DNA of 64,000 bases. Origin: Cochlodiniinecator piscidefendens. GTDB taxonomy: Bacteria > Pseudomonadota > Alphaproteobacteria > Rhodobacterales > Rhodobacteraceae. Position 1 is the first letter of the stretch, and the number at the start of each line of letters is the position of its first letter. The DNA lies in NCBI RefSeq assembly GCF_011326755.1, contig NZ_JAAOIE010000002.1, positions 496,001-560,000 of the forward strand, in the 5' to 3' direction. Below the pieces are notes generated by a model, which made no database searches, was not told the origin of the DNA, and worked only from the letters and a program-made list of their open reading frames with translations. This document shows, piece after piece, positions 1 to 9,422 of the stretch. Made by a program: the position numbers and the translations under genes.

Positions 1-187
1 TCAGAGCGCCGGGCTAATAATTCGTATAATGACGCGGACTAAATACATCATAAGCGCCTTATAGGCCGGGGTTCCAAAGAGGTCCAGATGTGTTTGCGCC
101 CCACCCACAACCTTATCTGCGGCAATTACAGCCCTTTTCATTTTTAGTCTGCAGGCGCATATCAAAGAGGCATAAGAAAGTAAGCCC

Positions 188-601
188 ATGCCAAATCCCC
201 TTAGACGTTTTGACCTCACCCAAGAGCAAATCAACGGCGTGATCACCGCCTTTTATGCCCGTGTCCGGATTGAGCCGACTCTCGGCCCCGTCTTCAACAC
301 TCATATAGAAGCGGACGAATGGCCTGCGCATGAAGCAAAGATCGCCGGGTTTTGGCAAAACGCAATTTTGCGCGACAAAACATATGACGGCAACCCAATG
401 GCCGTACATCGCGCGACGCCTGGCATCGAACCAGAGCATTTTGCGATATGGCTGGCGTTGTTTGACACGGTCCTTACCGAAAAGCTGCCTGCGCAAACAG
501 CGGCAGCATGGTCCGAACTCGCGCACCGGATTGGTCGCGGTTTACGACTGGGGATCGAAGGAGATCGCACACCGCCTGACGCCCCTCCGAAATTATTCTA
601 A
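188..601 (+). CDS. Group III truncated hemoglobin
   Basis: A 137-residue cytoplasmic single-domain heme protein of the truncated (2-over-2) globin family, group III. Seen: the B-helix motif FYARVRIEPTLGPVF at residues 22-36, HEAKIAGFW at 48-56, the stretch YDGNPMAVH whose His74 sits where the proximal heme ligand is expected, and a following HFAIWLALF. Length fits the family. Group III globins in other bacteria bind O2 and NO and have been linked to nitrosative stress or microaerobic growth; the role here is inferred. It is alone on the plus strand, converging on the ycjF-like gene with a 1-nt gap. Confidence 0.88.
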   Translation: MPNPLRRFDLTQEQINGVITAFYARVRIEPTLGPVFNTHIEADEWPAHEAKIAGFWQNAILRDKTYDGNPMAVHRATPGIEPEHFAIWLALFDTVLTEKLPAQTAAAWSELAHRIGRGLRLGIEGDRTPPDAPPKLF

Positions 602-602
602 G

Positions 603-1604
603 TCAGTTTTTTGATCGCCCAAACAACCCGGTTAGCGCACGTTGTACGATCCCAGTCACTGTTGGTTTCTTTTCCCGATGGAACGGCAGAGGGCGGCACA
701 CCTCGATTGCGGCAACGCCAACACGCGCGGTTAATGCGCCATTGATCACCCCTTCGCCAAAACGGCGCGAAATTTTCGACAGAACTCCGCCACCTGCAAT
801 GGACCCGATCAAATCGTCGCCGACTGCAACAGCCCCGGTCGCCACCAGATGCGCAAAAACCGACCGCGTCAAACGCCAATTGCCCAACGTTCCGGTGCGT
901 CCGCCGTAAAGCTCCGCAACACGTCGGATCATCCGCATATTCGCCAACAGCGCCGTAATGAGATCAGCCAAAGCCATTGGAACAATGGCTGTCACCGTTG
1001 CGACTTGGCGCGCAGCTGCCTCCACTTCGCGTCTTGCAGCCAAGTCAATTGGGGCTAAAATTTCAGCTTCGGTGATGCCTAATAATCCGTCTGCATCAAA
1101 AACTTCGCTGGCGCGGGTTTCAAATCTGTCTCGCCCCCATTTTAGATCATCGCGATCTTTATAAAGTTTGGCCAAACGCTGTGTCACATCCCGCGCCGCT
1201 CCGAGATCATCCTCGGCCAGAGCTTTCTCCGCTGCGGCTTGGAGACGATCCAAGCGGCGTAAGCGTGAAAACCCCGCCCATTCGCGTAAAATCAGGATCA
1301 ACATAACCAGCAACAACAACGCAACCAACACAGTCGCAATCCCACCAAGGATCTGATTGCGCAAAAGTAGCCCTGTCACAAAATCCCATGCCCAAAGTGA
1401 CACCGCAAAGCTGGCCAAAGCCCCAAGCAGCGCCCAAAATATTCGCCCAATCCAGGAGGGTTTTGCCGCCCCCAAACCAACAACAGCTTGCATCATAGCT
1501 GTTTGGGCGACATCTGCCACTTCAGGAACAGGCGGTGCTTCGGCAGGTGTAACCGGAGTATCGTCATCCACGTCAAATAAGATCGGGCGGTTTTTTTCGG
1601 TCAT
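603..1604 (-). CDS. ycjF: YcjF-like (TIGR01620/DUF697) membrane protein
   Basis: Inner-membrane protein of the YcjF family, about 333 residues, of unknown biochemical function. It has an acidic, proline-rich cytoplasmic N-terminus, two hydrophobic segments near residues 52-74 and 83-105, and a long C-terminal part with the DUF697-like stretch around IVPMALADLITALLANMRM. I place the start at the ATG that overlaps the stop of the upstream GNAT gene (ATGA); a second in-frame ATG lies 18 nt further upstream. YcjF is normally found next to the ATPase-like YcjX, as here, with one acetyltransferase gene between them. All three overlap and should be co-transcribed. Homologues in E. coli belong to the stress-induced psp regulon; no PspF-type regulator is seen here. 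Confidence 0.82.
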   Translation of the reverse strand: MTEKNRPILFDVDDDTPVTPAEAPPVPEVADVAQTAMMQAVVGLGAAKPSWIGRIFWALLGALASFAVSLWAWDFVTGLLLRNQILGGIATVLVALLLLVMLILILREWAGFSRLRRLDRLQAAAEKALAEDDLGAARDVTQRLAKLYKDRDDLKWGRDRFETRASEVFDADGLLGITEAEILAPIDLAARREVEAAARQVATVTAIVPMALADLITALLANMRMIRRVAELYGGRTGTLGNWRLTRSVFAHLVATGAVAVGDDLIGSIAGGGVLSKISRRFGEGVINGALTARVGVAAIEVCRPLPFHREKKPTVTGIVQRALTGLFGRSKN

Positions 1605-2044
1605 CTTTGCGCCCTTTGCCATGCGTATCGAATGTCTGGTAGTTTTTCATCGTTGCAACTGCCGTCTGATCGCAGCACCTCATCAAACCCTTGCGAAAGG
1701 TAGAATTTTTGGGCGTCAACGTTACGCTCAAACGTCCACAGATTAAGCACGTCAGAGCGTGCTTTTGCATGGCAGATCAAAGTCTGACCCATCCCACGAC
1801 GCGCAGCATGAGGGGCAATGTATAAAGCATGTATTTCGCTTTCATCCCGTGCAATGAACCCCACAACGTCCCCAGTATCAATGACAGACACCCAATCGCG
1901 ACCAATCATCATCTCAGCGAACTCTTCCGTTTCTTTCAGGCTATGCAGGTCGGGCAACCACGGGGTTTCACTATTCCATTCATGCAATATCCGGGCGACA
2001 GGTATGATGTCTTTTACATAAGCGTTGCGGATCACTTCGGTCAT
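1601..2044 (-). CDS. GNAT family N-acetyltransferase
   Basis: A 147-residue single-domain acetyltransferase of the GNAT superfamily. The acetyl-CoA binding loop is visible as ARRGMGQTL (fits Q/R-x-x-G-x-G/A) about residues 81-89, preceded by the beta-4 strand EIHALYIAP. The C-terminal motif FYLSQGFDEV is also typical. The substrate cannot be told from sequence. It overlaps both neighbours by 4 nt, in the order ycjX, this gene, ycjF, so its product may act on or with the YcjXF system; that link is only positional. Confidence 0.82.
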   Translation of the reverse strand: MTEVIRNAYVKDIIPVARILHEWNSETPWLPDLHSLKETEEFAEMMIGRDWVSVIDTGDVVGFIARDESEIHALYIAPHAARRGMGQTLICHAKARSDVLNLWTFERNVDAQKFYLSQGFDEVLRSDGSCNDEKLPDIRYAWQRAQR

Positions 2045-3453
2045 AGCACATCCCCCAATAGAAACTGTGCAGCTTTATCCAAGCGAATATGCGGCGGGCC
2101 TTCCCCCGGCAACAGATTGACTTGGGCTGGCGCAAATTTCATGAACTGATACTCGCCGTTTAACCAGTCTCGCGCGCCATTTTTCGCAGGCGCCGTTAAT
2201 GCAGCAGGATCAGTCGGTAATGCACCGGGATAGAAAGAAGCCTGTTTTCCTTCCAAGATTTGCCCACGCACACACCCCAGTTTTGCACCATCGTGATCGC
2301 GGAATTCTTCGACCGTGGCGCGCAGACTGGCGATTGACATCGCTGCAGTTGCAGCCCCGGCAAAATTGGCACGATCTTTGGCCCCTCGCAACATAGCCTC
2401 CATTATGGCTGTCAGTTGCGGGTGTTGGTCATGATGCAGGTGATCCGCCTTTGTCGCAGCGAACAAAATACGTTCGACCCGACGCCCCCGCAACAAGCGC
2501 GTCAAAAACGCATTTCGGCCCGGGCGAAACGCTGACAAAATCTGTTCCATACTGCGTTGCGTATTATAAAACGCCTCAGGCCCATCATGGATCGCACCAA
2601 GAGTATCCATCAGCACGACCTGACGATCAATACGCGCAAAATGATCCCGGAAGAACGGCTTTACGACGCGCGCCTTATAGGCGTCAAACCGGCGTTCCAT
2701 TTCACGCCATAGGCTACGCCGACCCGGCCTATCTGGACGCATCAAAGGCGCAAATGTCAAAACGGGAGAACCATCCAATTCACCTGGCAAGATAAAGCGT
2801 CCCGGTGTGCCATCGGCGAACCCAACAGAACGCGCGGCATGTAAATAACGCGTATAGCGCTTTGCCAGATTTTGCGCATCAGGCTCATCGTAGCGTTCAT
2901 TTGTATATAGATCGGCGGCTTCTGCCAGATAGGCTTGGGCGGATGATCGCGATTGTATCACACTCAGCACATGATCCGACCATTGTTCATACGACATGTC
3001 CATCATGCCGACATCCAACAACCATTCTCCGGGATAATCGATGATATCTAGATGAATAGTACGCGGCCCAGAAAGCCCCGACAAAAACCCCTGCGGCTGC
3101 ACACGAAGCGAGAGGCGCAATTGGCTAACAGCACGGGTGCTTTCAGGCCAATGTGGGGCGGGTCCCGTCATTGCTGCAAGATGTTTTTCGTACTCAAACC
3201 GCGGCACCGTATCGTCCGGCTGTGGTTGAAGATACGCCGCGCGGATACTCCCGTTTGACGCAGCCAAAAGCTGTGGCATACGCCCACGATCTAACAAATT
3301 TGCAATAAGGGAGGTGATAAAAACAGTTTTCCCTGCCCGCGCAAGCCCGGTTACCCCAATGCGCACCACCGTATCAGAAAATGCACTCGTTACCCCATCC
3401 GCCGCGGTTTCAACGCTGCGTGTAATATCTTCGACGATCCTAGAAAGACCCAA
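2041..3453 (-). CDS. ycjX: YcjX-like P-loop NTPase (DUF463)
   Basis: A 470-residue cytoplasmic protein of the YcjX family, nucleotide-binding proteins of the GTPase/ATPase class. The Walker A motif GLARAGKT is at residues 36-43, followed by FITSLIANLL. A family-typical segment IDYPGEWLLDVGMMDMSYEQW, matching the Walker B/switch region, lies near 137-157, and LMDTLGAIHDGPEAFYNTQ further on. The length is normal for the family. It is the first gene of a tightly overlapping operon with a GNAT gene and ycjF. It is divergent from the metC-like gene, so the 140-nt gap should carry both promoters. Confidence 0.88.
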   Translation of the reverse strand: MGLSRIVEDITRSVETAADGVTSAFSDTVVRIGVTGLARAGKTVFITSLIANLLDRGRMPQLLAASNGSIRAAYLQPQPDDTVPRFEYEKHLAAMTGPAPHWPESTRAVSQLRLSLRVQPQGFLSGLSGPRTIHLDIIDYPGEWLLDVGMMDMSYEQWSDHVLSVIQSRSSAQAYLAEAADLYTNERYDEPDAQNLAKRYTRYLHAARSVGFADGTPGRFILPGELDGSPVLTFAPLMRPDRPGRRSLWREMERRFDAYKARVVKPFFRDHFARIDRQVVLMDTLGAIHDGPEAFYNTQRSMEQILSAFRPGRNAFLTRLLRGRRVERILFAATKADHLHHDQHPQLTAIMEAMLRGAKDRANFAGAATAAMSIASLRATVEEFRDHDGAKLGCVRGQILEGKQASFYPGALPTDPAALTAPAKNGARDWLNGEYQFMKFAPAQVNLLPGEGPPHIRLDKAAQFLLGDVL

Positions 3454-3594
3454 CTCTACCGCCCTTTTGTCGTTTTCCTAAAGATAGTCATAGCTTGGAC
3501 GAAAAACCAGCCTCAGAACCAGATACACATATTCACGCTTGATCCCGACAGCATTTTCTTAAACAACAAAATGAACAGATAACCGGAGTAAGAC

Positions 3595-4737
3595 ATGACC
3601 ATGATAGATCAGAAAAAGGCCACCATCGCCGCGCAAGCCGCCGGTGCAATTGATCTGTCGACAGGTGGGGTCGTTCCGCCCATTCAGCCTTCTACAACCT
3701 ACGCCAGAGCACGTGACTACAGCCTACTGCAAGACGGAAATGTCTACGGGCGCGATAACAATGATGCCGTTCGACTGGCCGAAGAAATCTTGGCAAAACT
3801 CGAAGGTGCTGCAGAAGCGTTATTGTTTCCAACCGGCATGGCGGCAATTGCCGCTGTTTTTCGCACCATACCCAATGGCGGCACAGCGATTGTTCAATCC
3901 GGTATTTATTGGGGCACCACAAAATGGATACGTGATTTTTGCACCCGCCGCGATGTGACATTGCTTGAAGTGGATGCAAGCGATGCCGCGGCACTCGATG
4001 TGCTTTGTGCTGCGAATCCTGCCCATATCGTGTTTGTTGAAACCCCATCAAACCCGTGGCTTAAAACCGTTGATATCGCCAAAGCCGCCCAAAGCGCTCA
4101 TGCAGCAGGGGCGAAGCTTGTTGTAGACTCGACTGCGGCAACGCCAATCCTAATGCAGCCATTATCGATGGGCGCTGATATTGTCATGCATTCTGCAACC
4201 AAAGCGATTAACGGTCATTCAGATGTTTTGGGCGGCGTGTTGGCCACAAATAACGCAGACCAAACATGGCAAGACGTCGCTATTGATCGACACGATGCCG
4301 GGGCGGTCATAGGCCCATTTGAAGCATGGCTGCTGATCCGGGGAATGCGCACCCTACCCTTGCGTGTTGAGCGCATGTGCGAAAACGCGATGAAAGTCGC
4401 GCATTTCCTACAGGACCACCCGATAGTCGAGGGCGTCTTTTATCCCGGGCTACCAACCCACACAGGTTATGAGTTGGCGACACAGCAGATGGAAGGTGGA
4501 TATGGTTTCTTAATGTCTTTCCTCGTCAAAGGCGGGGCTGCTGATGCGCTTCAAGTCGCTGGTCGGTTAAACTTATTTCACCGCGCGACGTCACTTGGCG
4601 GGGTAGAAAGCCTTGTGGAACATCGCCATACAATTGAACCGCATACAGGTATCCCTGAAAATCTACTGCGTATTTCGGTTGGTATTGAAGACGCCCAAGA
4701 TTTGATCGATGATTTAGGTCAGGCGCTCGGGCAATGA
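3595..4737 (+). CDS. metC: Cys/Met-metabolism PLP enzyme (cystathionine beta-lyase-like)
   Basis: A 380-residue PLP-dependent enzyme of the Cys/Met metabolism family. It has the gatekeeping [10 protein letters not shown] segment (50-60), a PLP phosphate-binding loop FPTGMAAI (78-85), the substrate-pocket segment [12 protein letters not shown], and the PLP lysine in [12 protein letters not shown] (Lys203). In this family the enzymes cleave cystathionine or related thioethers, or perform gamma-replacement. The pocket residues here look most like the cystathionine beta-lyase/homologous aminotransferase branch of alphaproteobacteria, so the substrate is not certain. A good GGAG ribosome site lies just before the ATG. 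It is alone; truA follows after 46 nt and could be co-transcribed. Confidence 0.78.
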   Translation: MTMIDQKKATIAAQAAGAIDLSTGGVVPPIQPSTTYARARDYSLLQDGNVYGRDNNDAVRLAEEILAKLEGAAEALLFPTGMAAIAAVFRTIPNGGTAIVQSGIYWGTTKWIRDFCTRRDVTLLEVDASDAAALDVLCAANPAHIVFVETPSNPWLKTVDIAKAAQSAHAAGAKLVVDSTAATPILMQPLSMGADIVMHSATKAINGHSDVLGGVLATNNADQTWQDVAIDRHDAGAVIGPFEAWLLIRGMRTLPLRVERMCENAMKVAHFLQDHPIVEGVFYPGLPTHTGYELATQQMEGGYGFLMSFLVKGGAADALQVAGRLNLFHRATSLGGVESLVEHRHTIEPHTGIPENLLRISVGIEDAQDLIDDLGQALGQ

Positions 4738-4783
4738 ACATGCGGGTGATTGCAAAGCCAAGCCCCGCGCGGTAAGCGAAGCC

Positions 4784-5572
4784 ATGGGACGTTATGCACT
4801 AAAAATCGAATATAACGGCGCGCCATTCCACGGCTGGCAGCGCCAAAAAGAACACGTATCTGTACAAGGTGCGATCGAGGATGCTCTGCGCAAACTTGAA
4901 CCTGATGTTCCGACGATTGTCGCCGCTGGCCGCACTGATGCCGGCGTTCATGGTACAGGCCAAGTGGCCCATGTGGATTTACAACGCCCATGGAAACCCT
5001 TCCGCCTGTCAGAGGCTTTGAATTTCCATCTAAAACCCAATCCAGTTTCGATTCTGGAGGCTGCAGAGGTTGGCGATGATTTCAGCGCGCGATTTTCAGC
5101 GATGGAGCGGCAATATCTATTTCGCCTCGTCAGCCGTCGTGCGCCTTTGTGTCATGATGCTGGGTTCGTGTGGCAGATTATGCACCCACTTGATCTTGAC
5201 GCCATGCGTGAAGGGGCAGCGCATTTAATTGGCCTGCACGATTTCACGACCTTCAGATCCGTTATTTGTCAGGCCAATTCTCCGGTCAAAACCATTGATG
5301 AAATTCGCATTGAACCCGTCGAAATTCCCTACGGGACTGAATATCGATTTCATGTGCGCGCCCGCAGCTTTTTGCATAATCAGGTTCGTAGTATTGTTGG
5401 CACACTCGCCCAAGTCGGTGCAGGACGTTGGATGCCTGATGATGTCAAAGATGCATTAGAAGCCCGAACGCGCAGTGCCTGTGGCACTGTAAGTCCCCCC
5501 CAAGGGCTGTACCTCGCACATGTTGTTTATCCTGAGGACCCATTCACAAATGGCGCGCACGAAAGGCACTGA
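4784..5572 (+). CDS. truA: tRNA pseudouridine synthase A
   Basis: TruA converts uridines 38-40 in the anticodon arm of tRNAs to pseudouridine. The 262-residue product has the family start [19 protein letters not shown], the catalytic motif [12 protein letters not shown] with nucleophile Asp52, and the C-terminal motif [13 protein letters not shown]. Length is standard. It follows the metC-like gene on the same strand. Its 3' end overlaps the converging tetR gene by 29 nt, so the two transcripts are antisense to each other there. Confidence 0.96.
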   Translation: MGRYALKIEYNGAPFHGWQRQKEHVSVQGAIEDALRKLEPDVPTIVAAGRTDAGVHGTGQVAHVDLQRPWKPFRLSEALNFHLKPNPVSILEAAEVGDDFSARFSAMERQYLFRLVSRRAPLCHDAGFVWQIMHPLDLDAMREGAAHLIGLHDFTTFRSVICQANSPVKTIDEIRIEPVEIPYGTEYRFHVRARSFLHNQVRSIVGTLAQVGAGRWMPDDVKDALEARTRSACGTVSPPQGLYLAHVVYPEDPFTNGAHERH

Positions 5573-6155
5573 CCTCGTCTTGTGTTGGGGCTTTTCCGGT
5601 AAAGGTCTCGATGTAGGTCGGCATGCGTTCAACCCGTAAGGTTTTGGGTTCTTTCATCATCATCGCGATATATCCGACTTGGGTGTAATAGACTGTGGTC
5701 GCACGCGCAAATGCTTGGTCCCTGTCAAAACCATGTCGCACAAACATCTGAACAAGGGCGTCCATCCGCATTTGATCGACTTCGGTTAAGCGAGCCTTCA
5801 ACACATCTGATGTCTGAGCCCAATTGCGAATGGCAAAATCCAAACGCATATCGAACAAATCAACATCAAGCCAACAATCAAACAGATGAAAAATTGACTC
5901 TTCAATGGATTGCGACGGCTTTTGAGTTTGGACAACTAGGTTAGTCGTGTTTTTGCTTTCCCATCGGGCGATGAGGGCATCAAGGACGGCCTCTCGATGT
6001 TCAAAATGCCAATAGAAGCTTGGGCGTGACATACCAACAGCCTTTGCCAAGGCTTGAATCTTTACCGCTTCGACACCGCCACTGATCAACAAATCATAAG
6101 CTGCGTCCAACCACAAATCTGGGGAGCCGCGCCACCCTTTCGAATTTTGTTCCAT
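5544..6155 (-). CDS. TetR/AcrR family transcriptional regulator
   Basis: A 203-residue TetR-type repressor. The N-terminal helix-turn-helix is clear: [20 protein letters not shown] around residues 36-55. The C-terminal ligand-binding half ([20 protein letters not shown] and following) resembles other proteobacterial TetR proteins but names no ligand. It lies downstream of tauCBA on the same strand, separated by an intrinsic terminator, so it is probably a separate unit and not the taurine regulator (TauR is encoded elsewhere in the block). Its 3' end overlaps truA by 29 nt. Confidence 0.85.
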   Translation of the reverse strand: MEQNSKGWRGSPDLWLDAAYDLLISGGVEAVKIQALAKAVGMSRPSFYWHFEHREAVLDALIARWESKNTTNLVVQTQKPSQSIEESIFHLFDCWLDVDLFDMRLDFAIRNWAQTSDVLKARLTEVDQMRMDALVQMFVRHGFDRDQAFARATTVYYTQVGYIAMMMKEPKTLRVERMPTYIETFTGKAPTQDEVSAFRARHL

Positions 6156-6217
6156 GCGCGTTGCCTATCACCACCAATCAGCTTTTCCAAGGGTAGACAC
6201 TTTTCCAAGGCCCAAAC

Positions 6218-6244
6218 AAAAAGGCGCTCCAAAGAGCGCCTTTT
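6218..6244 (-). terminator. Intrinsic terminator after tauC
   Basis: A 7-bp GC-rich stem, GGCGCTC/GAGCGCC with a 4-nt loop, is flanked by T-rich sequence when read on the minus strand (GGCGCTCTTTGGAGCGCC followed by TTTTTG). It sits 23 nt after the tauC stop. A run of T on the plus-strand side means it could act in both directions. Confidence 0.8.
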
Positions 6245-6266
6245 CAAATTCATACAATTGAAAAGA

Positions 6267-7547
6267 TCAACCGCGCCCTTTCCAAGGCACCAGGTATGCT
6301 TCCATTTTGCGCATCAGGATGTCGATGCCAAAACCGATGATACCAATCAGAACAATCCCCATGATAACAATATCTGTCAGCTGGAATTTTGATGCAGCAA
6401 CGATCATCTGACCTGCACCTTGTTCAGCCGCAACAAGTTCTGCCGCAACAACAGTACCCCAACAAACGCCCATCGCAACACGTGCACCAGTAAAGATTTC
6501 CGGTAGGGAGTTCGGGATAATGACATACCGCATGATCTGCCACTTAGAGGCACCCAAAGAATAGGCCGCGTGGATCTTAGTGATTTTCACACCAGACACA
6601 CCGGAGCGTGCAGCAATCGTCATAATCCATAGCGATGCAAGGAACAGCAAGAACAGCTTACCTTGTTCACCGATACCAAACCAAATGATCACAAGCGGGA
6701 TCAAAGCAAGCGGTGGCACAGGGCGCATAAATTCTACGATTGGATCGAACCAACCACGGAACCAGTTAGACAGACCCATTGCGTAACCCAATGGAATACC
6801 CACAATCGCCCCAAGTAGGAAACCAACGATAACCCGGAACAATGAGAACCCGAGATGCTCAGCCAAGGTAAAGCCACGATAGCCTTCAGCTGCAATCACG
6901 ATCAAACGGTTCCACACGTCTTCAGGAGCTGGAAGCCAGATTTTTTCCATCTGCCAGCCTGCTTCGGGTGAGAAACGAACAGTGCCACGACGTGACAATT
7001 CAACAAGCCCGGTGTCAGTCTGAACACCCGGTCCTTCAGGCTCAACAGCCTGGCCGTTGATTGCAACAACGCGGTAGCCATCCTGATCTTCGCCAACGTC
7101 GTTGTTGTTTGTACGAACAAGACCACCCCGGCCAGCACCCATTACGAATGAATCGTTTTGAGCAAAGCCTTCGCCACCGTCCACTTCTGGTGCTTCGATT
7201 TCTTGACCGATTGGATGCACAAGGATGCTAACAGTTGCATCGTCACGCTCACCTGCAGCGTTTTCAGCGGTATAGGTGAAAGAAGTGTCACCCAAGAACG
7301 GGCCGGGCGCGTGGAACGGTGTGATTTTGGAGCCCGTGAATGCCCCCCAAATCAAAAAGATAGCTACGATTGAAATAACCGACGCCGCACGGCTAGGTTT
7401 AACAGCACTTTCATCACCGAATGTCACTGTTTTAAGAGAGGTGTAATCGCTGCTTCCGTTTACAAAGCGCATTGCGATTTTCACCGCAAACATCCCGCCT
7501 ATGAAAATAGCTACATAGGTCAGAAAAATAATTATGCCGATGCTCAT
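6267..7547 (-). CDS. tauC: Taurine ABC transporter permease with periplasmic insert
   Basis: Inner-membrane permease of the taurine importer, about 426 residues, against about 275 for E. coli TauC. The C-terminal two thirds is an ordinary BPD permease: PAPEDVWNRLIVIAAEGYRG, then LGYAMGLSNWFRGWFDPIVE, and the EAA loop GASKWQIMRYVIIPNSLPEIF. The extra length is an N-terminal membrane segment, a second one near 55-72, and a periplasmic segment of about 115 residues. That segment contains FTYTAENAAGERDDATVSI, NDSFV, DGYRVVAINGQAVEPEG and GTVRFSPEAGW, which resemble cadherin-like/VCBS repeat strands. I start it at the ATG overlapping the tauB stop (ATGA). Function is supported by the tauABC-tpa-tauR-xsc context. 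Confidence 0.9.
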   Translation of the reverse strand: MSIGIIIFLTYVAIFIGGMFAVKIAMRFVNGSSDYTSLKTVTFGDESAVKPSRAASVISIVAIFLIWGAFTGSKITPFHAPGPFLGDTSFTYTAENAAGERDDATVSILVHPIGQEIEAPEVDGGEGFAQNDSFVMGAGRGGLVRTNNNDVGEDQDGYRVVAINGQAVEPEGPGVQTDTGLVELSRRGTVRFSPEAGWQMEKIWLPAPEDVWNRLIVIAAEGYRGFTLAEHLGFSLFRVIVGFLLGAIVGIPLGYAMGLSNWFRGWFDPIVEFMRPVPPLALIPLVIIWFGIGEQGKLFLLFLASLWIMTIAARSGVSGVKITKIHAAYSLGASKWQIMRYVIIPNSLPEIFTGARVAMGVCWGTVVAAELVAAEQGAGQMIVAASKFQLTDIVIMGIVLIGIIGFGIDILMRKMEAYLVPWKGRG

Positions 7548-8350
7548 GATGCGTCCTCCGTCCGGCCCATGATTTCCTCTTCCATATCCCAAATCATGCT
7601 GAGAATTTCATCGCGTGTTTCCGCAAAGCCGTCGGATTTTTTTACATCTCGCAGGTCCGCATCGACGCCACGTTCAGCAAATGGAAGACGGTATTCTTTA
7701 TGAACACGGCCCGGGCGTGGGGCCATAACCAAAAGACGTTCACCCAACAATAGCGCTTCTTCCACAGAGTGGGTAATCAGAATGATGGTTTTCCCGGTTT
7801 CTTTCCAAAGCTTCAGAACGAGGCTCTGCATTTTTTCCCGTGTCAGCGCATCAAGAGCACCAAGAGGTTCATCCATCAAGATCACATCAGGGTCGTTTGC
7901 CAAGCAACGTGCCAATGCAACCCGCTGTTGCATCCCGCCCGAAAGCTCATAAACAGCTTTTTCTTTGAAGTCCTGCAGACCAACGGTTTCTAACAAATGG
8001 TCAGTGATTTTATCGCGTTCGGCCTTTGGCATTCCCTTCATACGCGGGCCAAAGTCAACGTTCTCGCGAACACTCATCCATTCAAATAGCGCGCCTGCTT
8101 GGAAAACCATGCCGCGTTCAGCGTCAGGGCCTTCAACAAGGTGGCCATTTAATTCCATATTTCCTTCGGTTGGGGCCAAAAAGCCCGCAACAATGTTCAG
8201 AAGCGTTGTCTTACCGCAGCCCGATGGGCCAAGGATTGACAGAAGCTCCCCCTCTTTGATGTCCAATGACACGTCTTTCAACGCCTGAACGGAAGATCCG
8301 TTTGGCAGATCGAAGCGCATGGAAATACTGTTTAGTTTCAGCCCAGTCAC
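7544..8350 (-). CDS. tauB: Taurine ABC transporter ATP-binding protein
   Basis: The 268-residue ATPase of the taurine importer, working as a dimer on the cytoplasmic face of TauC. Walker A GPSGCGKT is at residues 41-48, signature LSGGMQQ at 136-142, Walker B VILMDEP at 156-162 and the switch histidine in ITHSVEEAL. It belongs to the nitrate/sulfonate/taurine ABC class. The start codon is GTG with an upstream AGGGG. It overlaps tauC by 4 nt and is separated from tauA by a 70-nt gap that contains a hairpin likely to reduce read-through. Confidence 0.93.
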   Translation of the reverse strand: MTGLKLNSISMRFDLPNGSSVQALKDVSLDIKEGELLSILGPSGCGKTTLLNIVAGFLAPTEGNMELNGHLVEGPDAERGMVFQAGALFEWMSVRENVDFGPRMKGMPKAERDKITDHLLETVGLQDFKEKAVYELSGGMQQRVALARCLANDPDVILMDEPLGALDALTREKMQSLVLKLWKETGKTIILITHSVEEALLLGERLLVMAPRPGRVHKEYRLPFAERGVDADLRDVKKSDGFAETRDEILSMIWDMEEEIMGRTEDAS

Positions 8351-8376
8351 AATGGGTACCCCTATGTTTCAGATAC

Positions 8377-8407
8377 AAAAAGGGCGGCATGTATCTGCAC
8401 GCCGCCC
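8377..8407 (-). terminator. Hairpin between tauA and tauB (partial terminator)
   Basis: On the minus strand the sequence forms GGGCGGC...GCCGCCC, a 7-bp GC stem with possible further pairs toward the loop, followed directly by TTTTT. It lies just after the tauA stop and before tauB. Such hairpins commonly let the binding-protein gene be expressed more than its permease and ATPase; that purpose is inferred. Confidence 0.7.
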
Positions 8408-8420
8408 AAATTGTAGTGGC

Positions 8421-9422
8421 TTACATATCTGATGCAGCAGAAAGTGCTGATGTATTTACAGCACCGTCATATGAAGAACGTGAGCCATCAATGTTCCCAG
8501 TTTCAACAAAGAAATCTGCAACTTCTTTAAGGAAGGTCTGAGTACCACCGCCAAGCCATGCTTCGCTCAATTGTGCTTCAACAGATGGGAATTCAAAACG
8601 TGCCAAAGTTGCCGCAGCATCTTCTTCGCTCATACCCGCGTCTTGTGCGATCACTGGCAGCATCTCTGCTGTATGTTCACCAGAGTTCCACATTGCGTTT
8701 GCATGTGCAGTGACAGCTAGGAAGTCTGCCAAAAGCTCAGGCTCTTCTTCGACAAAAGATGCAGAAGCTGATGTCACGTCAAAGACGTAGATGCCAAGTT
8801 CGGTTTTCTCAGCGCCGGTCAGCAATGTGTTGCCGTGCTCGGTCATGCGGCGCAGTGCACCACCCCAACCACACGCCATATCAAGCGAACCCTGTGCCAA
8901 AGCTGCCGCAGAATCCGCAGGCGCCATGTCAACAACTTCGAGTGTGGAAACGTCGATACCGAAGTGTTCCATTTGCTTCAAGAAACCGTAATGCGCCGCT
9001 GTACCGATTGGCACACCAATGCGGTGACCTTCGAGGTCTGCAACGCTGGCTGCGTCGATTTCGAGCGAAGAGTGCACAACGCAGTTATCGTTGTCTGCGT
9101 AGCTTACCGCAACATCAACAACCTGAAGGTCCTGACCCGCAGAAGCCGCGACAACGAATGGTGGAACACCTTGGCTTACAGCGATGTGAACATCACCTGA
9201 TGCCATCGCTGCAGACATTGCTGTGCCGGTGTCGAATGCACGCCAGTTTACGGTTACGCCGAGTTCTTCGTCGTAGGTGCCGTTGGCTTTTGCAAATTCA
9301 AATGGCATTGGCCATTCAAGAAAATAAGCAACCGTAATCTCGTCCAATGCCATTGCGCCGGTTGCCCCAGTGAGCATCGCTACGCCTGCAACTGTTCCGA
9401 AGATTTTGGATTTTACACTCAT
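8421..9422 (-). CDS. tauA: Taurine ABC transporter substrate-binding protein
   Basis: Periplasmic binding protein of the taurine importer, 333 residues. A signal peptide is clear: charged MSVKSK start, hydrophobic core, and cleavage likely after TGAMA. The mature start DEITVAYFLEWPMPFEFAK is typical of TauA proteins, and later segments (GVPPFVVAASAGQDLQVVD, GSLDMACGWGGALRRM) fit the taurine-binding branch of the NMT1/SsuA-like family. A good GGGAG ribosome site precedes the ATG. It is first in tauABC and divergent from tpa across a 535-bp regulatory gap. Confidence 0.93.
   Translation of the reverse strand: MSVKSKIFGTVAGVAMLTGATGAMALDEITVAYFLEWPMPFEFAKANGTYDEELGVTVNWRAFDTGTAMSAAMASGDVHIAVSQGVPPFVVAASAGQDLQVVDVAVSYADNDNCVVHSSLEIDAASVADLEGHRIGVPIGTAAHYGFLKQMEHFGIDVSTLEVVDMAPADSAAALAQGSLDMACGWGGALRRMTEHGNTLLTGAEKTELGIYVFDVTSASASFVEEEPELLADFLAVTAHANAMWNSGEHTAEMLPVIAQDAGMSEEDAAATLARFEFPSVEAQLSEAWLGGGTQTFLKEVADFFVETGNIDGSRSSYDGAVNTSALSAASDM

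Noticed and set aside
1-190. Minus-strand open frame ending at base 1-3 with AAGGGGA before a possible ATG at about 190
   Set aside because: It lies over the promoter and start of the globin gene, and the product has no recognisable features. The ribosome-site match may be chance.
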